Translations under genes and position numbers: made by a program
NCBI GenBank assembly: GCA_019359355.1
Contig: JAHHHM010000008.1
Location: 124,001-188,000, forward strand
DNA from: Microcoleus vaginatus WJT46-NPBG5
Lineage (GTDB): Bacteria > Cyanobacteriota > Cyanobacteriia > Cyanobacteriales > Oscillatoriaceae
Length of the DNA stretch: 64,000 nt
Reading direction: 5' to 3'
Notes under the pieces: generated by a model
Told to the model about the DNA's origin: nothing
Seen by the model: the letters and a program-made list of their open reading frames with translations, nothing else
Database searches by the model: none
Part shown: piece by piece, positions 54,479 through 61,980 of the stretch
Layout: each line of letters opens with the position of its first letter
Numbering within the stretch: position 1 is the first letter of the stretch

Positions 54479-54672
54479 GGCTTATGAGTTTAATAGGTAA
54501 GCAAGCTGTACCAGAAATAATTACTGCATGATTGCTGTAAAAATTGTATATCATCTCCTTCTGCCAATACAGAGGGATGCTTCAAGCTCTAATGATGAGA
54601 GAGGCTATAAGATTCACAGCGCAGTGTAAAACTTTATTGTCTGAATTTTAACTCTTTTATCTATTCTACTTC

Positions 54673-54956
54673 TTAATTAATGTACAACTTTAATACTTTA
54701 ATACTTCGGACACGTTTTAATGGGCAACGGAAGAATGGGGGTTTCGGAGTCCAAAATGCCAAACTTGCTAACGGTAGAATGAAGGTTTCAGCCGTTTCTC
54801 TAAAATAAGAAGTACGGGATGTGGGATCAAAGATTTGCATCAAACAAAACAAATCTTCCCACTGTGTACCCTCGATCAATAACTCCACAACAGCCTCAGA
54901 TTGGATTTTGTAGTAGCGATGGCTTACGGTAGCAAAATCTGAAATACTTTGATTCT
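54673..54956 (-). pseudogene. Unrecognised gene fragment abutting the duplication boundary
   Basis: An open minus-strand frame of about 95 codons (SISDFATVSHRYYKIQ, VVELLIEGTQWEDL, FRETAETFILPL) begins next to the start of duplication copy B and ends at 54673. The sequence looks protein-like, but no family is recognised. The first Met is at 54888, well inside. It may be a gene remnant. The rest of 54479-54965 shows nothing supportable. Confidence 0.3.
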
Positions 54957-54965
54957 TATCTCACT

Positions 54966-55292
54966 CTATGGATTGCTGGCTGCGCTGGATGAATCAATTT
55001 CTTATGAAGATTTAACCGCCATTGACCGGCTGCTATACTCTCTACGTCGAGGTCGGATTCAATTAACCACTGAACTGTCTGCTGTGATGTAAGCCGGCAC
55101 GGAAGGTAAAGAACTTACAGAACTCGACAATCAAGCAATCCTCTCCTAACCTGTGAAAATTTCACAACTTCATCACTGGCAACTCGCGTCACTGCCGACT
55201 TTTACCTTTGATTGGTGGCCAATGATAAGATACCCGTGCCGGCAAGTACAGCAACACCCGTGGAACCTAAACAACTAGACTTATTCGCAGAC
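54966..55292. repeat. 327-bp segmental duplication, copy B
   Basis: Counterpart of 37419-37745. The small gene is headless here (it starts at codon 30 of the 71-residue gene), but the following gene keeps its full 5' part. Confidence 0.85.
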
Positions 55293-55574
55293 AAGACAAT
55301 TCAGCCCTCTTCACTCCCACCCAAACCTCCGCAACTGGTGATGGGTGAAGAAGCGCTGATTGAGTGGAAATCCCGAATTTTCAATTACCAGCAGCAAGTC
55401 AGGGAAAAGGGCGCACCACAGCAAGGGATATTGTTCGACCTCAAACCGACACACTGCAACCCGGATGAAATTGACCCATTTAGCTAGCCGCCGGTGGCAA
55501 TGTCTTTCTATCGGCTCCCCGTTTCTGATGCCGGCTATCCTTGCATTTATTTCATCATTGATGCGTTTACTTGA
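55212..55574 (+). pseudogene. Broken gene, probably of a GIY-YIG-like cyanobacterial protein
   Basis: The frame from TTG/GTG 55212-55215 gives about 91 residues (VEPKQLDLFADK, GEEALIEWKSRIFNYQQQV, PQQGILFDLKP) and a TAG at 55485-55487. The same frame then continues with MSFYRLPVSDAGYPCIYFIID up to a TGA at 55572. That second piece has the look of the N-terminal strand of the IYFIID/GIY-type domain usually joined to such an N terminus, so a nonsense mutation plus later truncation is the simplest reading. Family assignment is from memory of similar proteins and should be treated as tentative. Its 5' end is duplicated near 37.7 kb. Confidence 0.5.
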
Positions 55575-55838
55575 GCGTCAGTTTTCCGAGTTTGTAACAT
55601 CTTAGTTTTCCCCGGAACTACCAACGCTAACCTCCGGCAATAATTTATGCTTGAGACCGGCTCAGGAATAGCAGCGACACTGCCGGCGCTGAGGAGTAAT
55701 CGTTGCTTGGGTTGCTGCTGCCATCAAAGACATTCACAAACAAAGTGTTACAGCATATTGCATCCGAGTTTGAGTGTAAGTCGTGCTGGTTAAAGTAAAA
55801 CTGCTGCATAACTAACAGTGGAGTTGAGAAGCACCATC

Positions 55839-56261
55839 ATGAATCTTGCAAAAACTGGCTTGCCTGCTGTTCTCTTAATCGGGTTGTGCCTCAGTGCCTT
55901 GATAGTTCTGCCAACGCACTTAGCCGTTGCTCAAGAACGGCGCTTGGTGGAAGATGAAAATGGTGATTACTACATAGAAGGAGAACGCGGCCCCCTTCCC
56001 TACGAGTGGGAAGTGGTAGACCCTGATCCCAACGGGTTAAACTGCCGGCAAGCAGACCGCCACAGCGCTCAAGGTCAGGATTATTATAACTTCCCGGTGG
56101 GCAACACATTCAAGCAAGGAGAACTGATTCGCGGCCCTCTCATTGCTCTAGATGACCGAGGGCGGCCTTGGGTTTGGATCGGAACATCAATGAGCCGATA
56201 CCACTGTTGGGTTAGGGCAAATAGTCAGTTCGTCCGTCCCGTAAGGCCGGTAAAACTTTAA
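55839..56261 (+). CDS. Secreted small protein with SH3-like C terminus
   Basis: 140 residues from ATG 55839; an upstream GTG at 55818 adds seven non-hydrophobic residues and is less likely. A signal peptide (TGLPAVLLIGLCLSALIVL, cleavage near AVAQ at about residue 33) precedes a domain with conserved DPDPNGLNCRQ, FPVGNTFKQGELI and WVWIGTSMSRYHCWVRAN. The two Cys could form a disulfide. The pattern GNTFKQGE...WVR resembles bacterial SH3-like domains that bind cell-wall or surface ligands. Periplasmic location is likely; the ligand is unknown. Confidence 0.7.
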   Translation: MNLAKTGLPAVLLIGLCLSALIVLPTHLAVAQERRLVEDENGDYYIEGERGPLPYEWEVVDPDPNGLNCRQADRHSAQGQDYYNFPVGNTFKQGELIRGPLIALDDRGRPWVWIGTSMSRYHCWVRANSQFVRPVRPVKL

Positions 56262-56333
56262 TGTCTTCACAGGAAAGACTGCTGAGACTTTAGGAAAGCA
56301 GCGCATCTGTTTTGTTTGATAGGAGGAGTTGAC

Positions 56334-56641
56334 TTGCCGGCTAAACCCAATGAAAGCCTAAAACCATAGGTTTAAACAATCGCAATCGCTAAAAGAAGCG
56401 AAGGATAAATGGAACAAGCAACTTTTGCTGCCGGCTGTTTCTGGGGTGTTGAAAACACTTTTCGTCAAGTCAAGGGTGTTGCCTCCACGACAGCCGGTTA
56501 TACGGGTGGTCATTTTCCCAATCCCTGCTATCTCGATGTCTGTGCCAGGATAACAGGTCACGCCGAAGCAGTCCGGGTAGAATATGACCCGACCTTGATT
56601 AGTTATGAGGAACTGTTAGAAGTTTTTTGGAATTGCCACGA
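56334..56641. repeat. 308-bp segmental duplication, copy B (in intact msrA)
   Basis: Counterpart of 25654-25961. It includes the msrA leader and its first 78 codons and continues here into the intact 3' half of the gene. Confidence 0.92.
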
Positions 56642-56870
56642 CCCTACTCAATTCAATCGGCAAGGGCCAGATCGCGGTGAACAATACAGGTCTGTCATCT
56701 TCTACCACAACCCCGAACAAGAAAGAATGGCGAGAACATCCAAGCAGAAGTTACAAATAGCCGGCAACTACGACAAGGATATCGTCACCGAGATCAAGCC
56801 GGCTGGTGAATTTTATGTAGCTGAAGAATATCACCAGCAGTATTTAGAGAAAAAGCGGCGAAAGTCTTGA
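56409..56870 (+). CDS. msrA: Peptide-methionine (S)-S-oxide reductase MsrA
   Basis: 153 residues. The catalytic Cys10 is in the AAGCFWG motif. The GYTGG element, the conserved [11 protein letters not shown] segment and FWNCHDPTQ are present, and the C-terminal [15 protein letters not shown] motif is intact. MsrA reduces methionine-S-sulfoxide in proteins with thioredoxin as electron donor, in the cytoplasm. It is at the short end of the family. Good ribosome site (GAAGGA, spacing about 6) before ATG 56409. A truncated twin lies at 25729-26106; both keep the same leader, so this copy is the ancestral or donor version. Confidence 0.95.
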   Translation: MEQATFAAGCFWGVENTFRQVKGVASTTAGYTGGHFPNPCYLDVCARITGHAEAVRVEYDPTLISYEELLEVFWNCHDPTQFNRQGPDRGEQYRSVIFYHNPEQERMARTSKQKLQIAGNYDKDIVTEIKPAGEFYVAEEYHQQYLEKKRRKS

Positions 56871-56988
56871 AGTTAGCAACCAAGGAATTGAAACGCTGTT
56901 TTAGCCTTCCTGAAAAAGTCTGTCTCCAGCGATTTTCTCCTCTTAAAAGTGAGCAATCTCAACCAATGAATATAAATAATACTTTTAT

Positions 56989-57654
56989 TCATAAACGATT
57001 GTAAATATCATAATTGCTCAATTGATTCAGCATTTGACCGGCAATCCAGCGTGTGAACACCGGCGGGATACACTGCGCGATTTCACTCTGGCTCATCCAA
57101 GGAACCCCCATCGCTTGACGATAAACGTCTAATCCTGCAAAGTGACCAGCCGGCCTAGCCAAAAGCCTTGTTTCCTCTGGCTTCCTGCCACACTTCTGAG
57201 CCTTTAAATTTGTGTGACACCGTGGCGGCGATAAAATAATAGGCCGGCATTCAAACAATCGATGGCCGTGCATAGGGATTCCAACGTTTAACCCACACAA
57301 TGTTATCGGAAATTCCAGAGGCGCACCGACAACATTTTCAATACAGTAGGGCTTTCCTGAAGCTTTAAACCGGCTCCTTGTTGCCTGAATGAAGCAGGGA
57401 TATTCTCTGCCGGCAACTGCCTTCAATATGCTGTGTTGCTGACAGGGTGGACTCGCGTGCAGAAAATCAAATTGATGTCCGTGTTTGTCAAAGTATTCCA
57501 GCGCATCTCCCTGGTAAAAAGTAAATGGATATCGGGGCTGAACGTGAAGATCAACCCCGATAATCTCAGTATCGAAACCGGCCTCAGAGAAGCCTTGAAA
57601 GTAGCCGGTAGCAGCACCACCGGCTCCACAAAAAAGGTCAAGAATTCTGATCAT
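56989..57654 (-). CDS. Phage-type cytosine-C5 DNA methyltransferase
   Basis: 221 residues. SAM motif LDLFCGAGG at 6-14, catalytic PPCQ at 69-72 and the ENV motif at 106-108 are the core C5-methylase signatures. It is compact: the C-terminal part (about 120-221) is short, as in phage and plasmid methylases that act without a partner endonuclease. The start codon immediately follows the stop of the DUF5131 gene, so the two are translationally coupled. This is likely the 3' gene of a minus-strand phage operon. Target sequence unknown. Confidence 0.87.
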   Translation of the reverse strand: MIRILDLFCGAGGAATGYFQGFSEAGFDTEIIGVDLHVQPRYPFTFYQGDALEYFDKHGHQFDFLHASPPCQQHSILKAVAGREYPCFIQATRSRFKASGKPYCIENVVGAPLEFPITLCGLNVGIPMHGHRLFECRPIILSPPRCHTNLKAQKCGRKPEETRLLARPAGHFAGLDVYRQAMGVPWMSQSEIAQCIPPVFTRWIAGQMLNQLSNYDIYNRL

Positions 57655-58500
57655 CTATTTAGGAAACTCTCTGACTTTTAGCCATTCAGGCCATTCTTCA
57701 ATATTCCCTCCCTTGTGATCTTTAAGTTTCAATCGGTAAGGCACACCAGCCTCACCCTTGAAATAGAGCTGTCGGTTAATACAGTAGCCACCAAGTTGTT
57801 TCACAAATACGGGCACACCTGCAACCTTGCACTGCTCAACAACTGACCGAATCCAATCAACATGGCAGGGGCGTGCCTTACTTCCAGACTCCCCACCCAC
57901 AATGACCCAATCAATGCCGGTTAAATTTAGTTTCACTTCCTCCAACAGTGGCTCACAGCTTAGAAATCGTAGGGCTGCCGGTGCTTCCCTTAAAAGTGGA
58001 ATGCGTTCAACTGCTTTCTGGTTTCCAACGCTGACTCCGATCCACGCATTTTGCAGCGGCATTCTGCGTCGCAAATTTACTGCTGTTCCCAGTCGGTCAA
58101 ACTTAACCCAGTCAACAAATTCCTGCTGATAGTCAAAGTACATCAGCATTTGGTGCGGGCGTTTAGTCAAGATTTGGAAGGTGTGATGTTCGCTACTAGA
58201 AAGCGCCATAATTCCAAGTATTTTATCAATCCAATTGAACGGGTTGTTCTCATGGAATAAATCACTCATGCTGCAAGTGAATATTTTCTGAGGTTGTTTC
58301 CAACTCAGAGGCTTTAACAATTGAGATTGTACGAATGTAGTTTTTCCCTTCCACTCCTTGACTTCTTGATACTGAGGAAACTGCTGCAATCGTGCAGACT
58401 TTGCCGCATCTGCCGCATAGCAATTAACACACTCTGGTGAGATTTTTGAGCATCCCACGATGGGATTCCAGGTTCTATCGGTCCATTCGATGTTAGTCAT
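57655..58500 (-). CDS. DUF5131 (phage Gp37/Gp68) family protein
   Basis: 281 residues. The N-terminal cluster Cys17, Cys24, Cys27 (VGCSKISPECVNCYA) has the CX6CX2C spacing of this family and hints at an iron-sulfur or radical-SAM-like centre. Other family segments are TNIEWTDRTWNPI at the start, SMSDLFHENNPF, TKRPHQML and IVGGESGSKARPCHVDW. The gene is typical of phages and integrated elements; the reaction is unknown. A strong Shine-Dalgarno (AGGAG, spacing about 9) precedes the ATG at 58500. It is directly coupled to the C5 methylase, which suggests a joint DNA-modification step, though this is inference. Confidence 0.87.
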   Translation of the reverse strand: MTNIEWTDRTWNPIVGCSKISPECVNCYAADAAKSARLQQFPQYQEVKEWKGKTTFVQSQLLKPLSWKQPQKIFTCSMSDLFHENNPFNWIDKILGIMALSSSEHHTFQILTKRPHQMLMYFDYQQEFVDWVKFDRLGTAVNLRRRMPLQNAWIGVSVGNQKAVERIPLLREAPAALRFLSCEPLLEEVKLNLTGIDWVIVGGESGSKARPCHVDWIRSVVEQCKVAGVPVFVKQLGGYCINRQLYFKGEAGVPYRLKLKDHKGGNIEEWPEWLKVREFPK

Positions 58501-58558
58501 GTTGTTTGTCTCCTGTAGATAAAAAAATGAGCCGGGATTGCTCCCGACTCTGTGAAAA

Positions 58559-59296
58559 TTAAGCTTTTGGCTTCAACAATTTGGCAGGTTTGGCTGCCGG
58601 CAGTTGTGCGGTTGCTTCATCTGGAGAAGCCAATGCTGCCTGACAAGAAGCCTGATTATCTTCCAAACGCGGATCGGTGCAGTAACCTAACCCCGCAATT
58701 TGTCCTTCGTAAATTTGCTTAGCTGCTTTGAGCGCAGCTTGCTCAAATTCATTTTCACCTGCCTTGCGATAGGTGGCTTGAACATAGAAATAAGCCCCAT
58801 AACCACCTTCCGTCTGTACCATTTCAAAGCGGAAAATGTTACTGAAATAAATCTCAGCAGCTTTCTGAATCGCATAGTCATGAGCATCACCTTTCATCCC
58901 TTCAGAAACCCACTGATTGAAAGCTTCGCGCCCAAACACTTCAATCAATCCGTTCATCTTATCCTTGGATTGCCGGTGAATCAGAAATGTTGAAAGTTCA
59001 GAACATTTCTCATGAAAGTTAGTTTTCATTTCACCAGCAACGGGAATTCCCCAAATTTCCGTGAATGACTCATTGATGTAATGCGGTTCAAATGTCAAAA
59101 TCTTGCTATCAACCCAGCAGAGTGCCATCTCCACATAATTGCCACGGGTAAACCCAGCTTTCTCGGCTTGAGAACAAGTCATCTTACTGGTTTCGCCGGT
59201 GACAAAACAACCCCATTCCTTAGAACAATTCGCTCGATAGCGTGCCGGAATTTCAGGAATGCGGAATGCAAACCCATCTTGCGTGATTACGTTCAT
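58559..59296 (-). CDS. Phage-cluster hypothetical protein, 245 aa
   Basis: No family recognised. The sequence is mixed alpha/beta with four Cys, including CSKEWGCF and LCWVDSK. The tail is Ala/Pro/Lys-rich (AAKPAKLLKP), like the flexible ends of phage single-strand-binding or DNA-annealing proteins. Its size and place in the operon suit a replication or recombination factor, but no motif proves that. The ATG at 59296 has no clear Shine-Dalgarno. The leader holds one copy of a 28-nt repeat whose second copy is in the end of the gene at 59924. Confidence 0.6.
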   Translation of the reverse strand: MNVITQDGFAFRIPEIPARYRANCSKEWGCFVTGETSKMTCSQAEKAGFTRGNYVEMALCWVDSKILTFEPHYINESFTEIWGIPVAGEMKTNFHEKCSELSTFLIHRQSKDKMNGLIEVFGREAFNQWVSEGMKGDAHDYAIQKAAEIYFSNIFRFEMVQTEGGYGAYFYVQATYRKAGENEFEQAALKAAKQIYEGQIAGLGYCTDPRLEDNQASCQAALASPDEATAQLPAAKPAKLLKPKA

Positions 59297-59329
59297 GTTT
59301 CTATTTCTGTTTGCGGTTAATGTTTCAGA

Positions 59330-59357
59330 TATGGACTGCGTCCACGCTTCGCTATCA
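59330..59357. repeat. 28-nt direct repeat, copy 1
   Basis: TATGGACTGCGTCCACGC and the following CGCTATCA match 59936-59963 at 27 of 28 positions. It contains the hairpin TGGAC-TGC-GTCCA. This copy lies in the leader of the 245-residue gene. Confidence 0.75.
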
Positions 59358-59398
59358 TCTGCGAATCAAAGTCTTGAAGCGAAAGCATTCAATCTATT

Positions 59399-59860
59399 TT
59401 ACTCCAAGAAAACTGACAGACTTGGGGTAAAACAAACACTTTCTTCGTTCGCCACTTTCAGCTCTTTCCTCAGTCGAGAAAGATAGCGAGAGGATAGCAA
59501 GTTATCGCGTTTTGCTTCTAGAGTATCAATCTCCTCTCGAAGTTTTGCTATTTTGCTATTCAGTTCAGAAAGTTGTTCAGCATTCTTTTCTGCCAGTCGT
59601 TGAGTTTCATTGAGAATAGCCTGATTGATTCGCTCAAGTTTTGGTGTGGCTGAGAATTGCCGGCGAAACACCAGAACAATTTTAGTTTCAGCATCTCGGA
59701 AGACTGTCTTGTTAGATTTGCTAGGATTAGAGCAAATATCTAAGGCTTCAGAGATCGCTTCTGGCATAATTTCTTCAGCCTTAGAATGCCACTTTTCCAT
59801 TTGCTTTCTGTAGATTGAAAGCTTTTTGAGTGCTTGGAATTGTTGCTGCTGTTGTATCAT
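59399..59860 (-). CDS. Coiled-coil phage-cluster protein
   Basis: 153 residues from ATG 59860 (MIQQQQQFQALKK). A longer reading from 59905 adds 15 unconvincing residues. The C-terminal half is a long heptad-patterned coiled coil (AEKNAEQLSELNSKIAKLRE). No named family. Most codons are AT-rich like its neighbours. It may be a structural or scaffold protein; function not determined. Confidence 0.6.
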   Translation of the reverse strand: MIQQQQQFQALKKLSIYRKQMEKWHSKAEEIMPEAISEALDICSNPSKSNKTVFRDAETKIVLVFRRQFSATPKLERINQAILNETQRLAEKNAEQLSELNSKIAKLREEIDTLEAKRDNLLSSRYLSRLRKELKVANEESVCFTPSLSVFLE

Positions 59861-59923
59861 AGAAGAAGTTATCCTGTAGGTTGCCCGTTGGGGGAATGAA
59901 CACACACATCCCCCAATTTTTAC

Positions 59924-60229
59924 TTATTCGTCATCTATGGACTGCGTCCACGCTCCGCTATCAAACTCTTCAACATCAAAAGGTTCTGGAAGATGCTGAG
60001 TGAAATGCTTAGAACAATGAGCATTGATGAACCAATCGGGATCGGCTTCAATGGAATCAACCAATGATTTGAACCATTGCGTCAGGGCATATTTGACTTC
60101 GCTGGTTGGCATCCGGTCACAATCACAGAATTGCTTCTTTTGCAGAATTTCTATGATGGCTTCAGTGTCTAAAACACAGAATTTTTGTAGCCAGTTTGGA
60201 ATTTCTTTGGTCTTGACTTTGAGTTGCAT
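59924..60229 (-). CDS. Phage-cluster hypothetical protein, 101 aa
   Basis: About 101 residues from ATG 60229 (MQLKVKTKEIPNWLQKF). Two more Met codons lie upstream at 60283 and 60292, but the stretch before 60229 has a frame full of rare-looking codons. Helical and acidic at the end (DVEEFDSGAWTQSIDDE). The last codons are encoded by the second copy of the 28-nt repeat (59936-59963), so the tail may have been replaced by the repeat. No family recognised. Confidence 0.55.
   Translation of the reverse strand: MQLKVKTKEIPNWLQKFCVLDTEAIIEILQKKQFCDCDRMPTSEVKYALTQWFKSLVDSIEADPDWFINAHCSKHFTQHLPEPFDVEEFDSGAWTQSIDDE
59936..59963. repeat. 28-nt direct repeat, copy 2
   Basis: One mismatch from 59330-59357; located inside the 3' end of the 101-residue gene, where it encodes DSGAWTQSID. 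Confidence 0.75.
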
Positions 60230-60347
60230 GGTAAAATTAGTAAGGTAAAAAAAGGTTGACCCGACATCACAAAGCGACAGCATGGATAGCAAAAGTAGCG
60301 CTATTCATGCTGTTTCTATTTCTGGATAGCGTTATTGTGCTATGCTT

Positions 60348-60545
60348 CTAGACTCTGCCTAGAAGTTGAAGGAAAATAGCACCGGCAGCAACGGTAGAAA
60401 CTTTGCGACCAACGAGTTCTCCTTGCTTGCGAATAACATAGGAGTCTTCATCTTTTATGTATTCACACTCAGCCAAATTAGCTTTTGTGACTTCCTTAGC
60501 TAGTTCAGCAACGCGTGAATGAATGATTGAGATTTTCTTTTTCAT
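60348..60545 (-). CDS. Small phage-cluster protein, 65 aa
   Basis: 65 residues: a basic start (MKKKISIIHSRVAEL), a helix, then an EDSYVIRKQGELVGRKVSTV segment like an acidic beta hairpin. No family recognised. GAGG with good spacing precedes the ATG, overlapping the stop of the upstream broken gene, so the two were coupled. Confidence 0.55.
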   Translation of the reverse strand: MKKKISIIHSRVAELAKEVTKANLAECEYIKDEDSYVIRKQGELVGRKVSTVAAGAIFLQLLGRV

Positions 60546-60553
60546 TAGTTACC

Positions 60554-60877
60554 TCAGATTTGGATATGTTGTTTTGCTTCTCGATGTTGACGAGATATGT
60601 TCTTGAAAACATCTCTCACATCAGAGATTCTGAGATTAGTAAGATTGGTGCTGCCTACGCCTAACGTTTTCCACACACCAATAGAGTGGAAATAAAGGCA
60701 GAGATAATAACCGTAGTCAGGAAGAATGAGTGCTGGGCATTTCAAGCCGGTGTAATAGGGTTGAAACTCTTTGATAGGCTTGCCTTAATTTTCCAAACTT
60801 CCTTTATTTATCAGCCAGAAATCTGCTTCAGGGAAGTTGGTTTTAATCATCCAATCAAAGTGTGATGAATTTTGCAT
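60554..60877 (-). pseudogene. Phage gene interrupted by an in-frame TAA
   Basis: From ATG 60877, with a strong GAGG site 4 nt upstream, 30 codons (QNSSHFDWMIKTNF, FWLINKGSLEN) lead to TAA at 60785-60787. The same frame continues for another 75 codons (GKPIKEFQPYYTGLKCP, then LILPDYGYYLCLYF) to 60554. The two pieces read as one protein of about 106 residues split by a nonsense codon. Either a recent mutation or a stop that is read through; internal ATG 60745 could also allow restart. No family recognised. Confidence 0.55.
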
Positions 60878-60907
60878 ATCGCCTCACGGGAAAACCAAAA
60901 CCCAGAG

Positions 60908-60915
60908 GCGATAGC
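60908..60915 (-). promoter_or_regulatory. Leader motif GCGATAGC, copy 1
   Basis: Lies 30 nt before the start codon at 60877. On the coding strand it reads GCTATCGC, in the same place as three other leaders of the cluster. Confidence 0.6.
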
Positions 60916-60935
60916 GTCAGAACCAACTCAATTGA

Positions 60936-61451
60936 CTAATTATTTTTAACCCGATCAAACTCAAACAGGCTTAGCTGCTGATACCGGCTTTGATACAAGC
61001 AGAAATCATGATTCAGCGGATTGATATTGACAACTGGAATGCCTCGCGCAGCAGCAGTTTGCACAGTCATTGCTGTCCCGCCAGATTGCTTGCCGGTATA
61101 AATTGAAAGACACAAATCTGAACGTTTTATCATCCAAAGATTTCTCGCTTGCATCACGCCTGGACTGTAATGCTCATAGAGAATGATTTGTTTAGGATTC
61201 GTCTTGAGAACTCTGGCATATCGATTGCGCTCTTTTAGTTTCCAAAGCTCATCTTGATTGCGACAGGGAATCACCGCTGTCCAGTCTAAATTCCTACGGA
61301 TTAAACACTCTGCTGCTAGCAAATCTGTACCAAGCGCCATGCCTGAATAAAAGTGTTTAACACCTCGACTTAGCGCATAGTCAATCAATTTGTTGATTTC
61401 TTTCCGCCAGTTATCATCAATCCATCGGTGGCCGGTGAAGAATGCTTTCAT
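60936..61451 (-). CDS. SLOG-family (DUF1273) protein
   Basis: 171 residues. The Rossmann-like SLOG signature is present: FFTGHRW at the start, FYSGMALGTDLLAAECLI, a basic strand IPCRNQ, and SGGTAMTVQTAAARGIPVVNI near the C terminus. SLOG domains bind nucleotide-derived ligands and are shared by YpsA, DprA-like and nucleotide-sensing phage and immunity proteins; this one is of the phage DUF1273 group. Ribosome site GGAGG lies inside the end of the 53-residue upstream gene, with its stop two nt before the ATG, so the two are coupled. Confidence 0.82.
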   Translation of the reverse strand: MKAFFTGHRWIDDNWRKEINKLIDYALSRGVKHFYSGMALGTDLLAAECLIRRNLDWTAVIPCRNQDELWKLKERNRYARVLKTNPKQIILYEHYSPGVMQARNLWMIKRSDLCLSIYTGKQSGGTAMTVQTAAARGIPVVNINPLNHDFCLYQSRYQQLSLFEFDRVKNN

Positions 61452-61453
61452 GA

Positions 61454-61615
61454 TTAATCCTCCAAGAATGTTTCAATCGCGTGTACAGCTTCTTGCAACT
61501 TATCCATTGCTTCTTGGGTGAGAAAATTATTCATGTCAACATCCATGAGAATTTCTTCAATTTCTGCTTTGAGGTTTTCCAGTCTTTCTGTCATTTCTTC
61601 AATTAGTTCAAGCAT
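61454..61615 (-). CDS. Acidic 53-residue helical protein
   Basis: Reads MLELIEEMTERLENLK, then EEILMDVDMNNFLTQ and MDKLQEAVHAIETFLED. Amphipathic and acidic throughout, so it is probably one or two helices that associate as a coiled coil. Too short for usual ORF calls, but its end carries the Shine-Dalgarno of the SLOG gene and the stop sits immediately before that ATG. Function unknown; a small phage regulator or adaptor is possible. Confidence 0.6.
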   Translation of the reverse strand: MLELIEEMTERLENLKAEIEEILMDVDMNNFLTQEAMDKLQEAVHAIETFLED

Positions 61616-61681
61616 TGTTCTAGTCAGTAAATTTGGTAGGTGAGCAGTTTAGTGATTGACTTGCTCACCTCAGAAAATTAG

Positions 61682-61810
61682 TTAAAACTCTTCTGATTCG
61701 TCTGGGGAATATGCCGTTTCTTGCTCGATATCCTCTGCATATTCTGGTTCCCACCCATATTCGGGACAGGGAACACCGGCAACTTCAACCCCTTGTCTGA
61801 TGTAATACAT
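61682..61810 (-). CDS. Acidic 42-residue protein
   Basis: Reads MYYIRQGVEVAGVPCP, then EYAEDIEQETAYSPDESEEF. A good Shine-Dalgarno (GAGG, spacing about 5) precedes the ATG at 61810, and the GCGATAGC leader motif is 31 nt above. Strongly acidic small phage proteins often mimic DNA or inhibit host enzymes, but that role is inference here. Confidence 0.55.
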   Translation of the reverse strand: MYYIRQGVEVAGVPCPEYGWEPEYAEDIEQETAYSPDESEEF

Positions 61811-61841
61811 AAGCCTCGTGAAAAAACACCAAGCTCAATAA

Positions 61842-61849
61842 GCGATAGC
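61842..61849 (-). promoter_or_regulatory. Leader motif GCGATAGC, copy 2
   Basis: 31 nt before the start codon of the 42-residue gene at 61810. Confidence 0.6.
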
Positions 61850-61870
61850 ATCCATGCCGATTAGAAAAGA

Positions 61871-61914
61871 CTCTAGTTTTTCTTAGAGAACTTCCTAGGT
61901 TTTGTTAGGAAGTT
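61871..61914. repeat. Two adjacent hairpins beside the terminator
   Basis: CTCTA/TAGAG (61871-61888) and AACTTCCTA/TAGGAAGTT (61889-61914), each with an 8-nt loop. With the following terminator hairpin they form a run of three stem-loops in about 100 nt, all with a CTA/TAG at the loop end. Confidence 0.55.
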
Positions 61915-61944
61915 CCTAGCTTTTGCTTAATCTTGAATCCAAAG

Positions 61945-61973
61945 CGAAAAAAGATCCTAGGTTTCTAGGATCT
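61945..61973 (-). terminator. Rho-independent terminator of the AlkB-like gene
   Basis: AGATCCTAG and CTAGGATCT pair over 9 bp with a 4-nt loop, followed on the minus strand by TTTTTTCG. It lies 8 nt beyond the stop codon. Confidence 0.8.
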
Positions 61974-61980
61974 TCTCGAC

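Noticed and set aside
56358-56561. Minus-strand ORF opposite msrA
   Set aside because: Shadow of msrA, also present opposite the truncated copy at 25678-25881, because both come from the same duplicated DNA.
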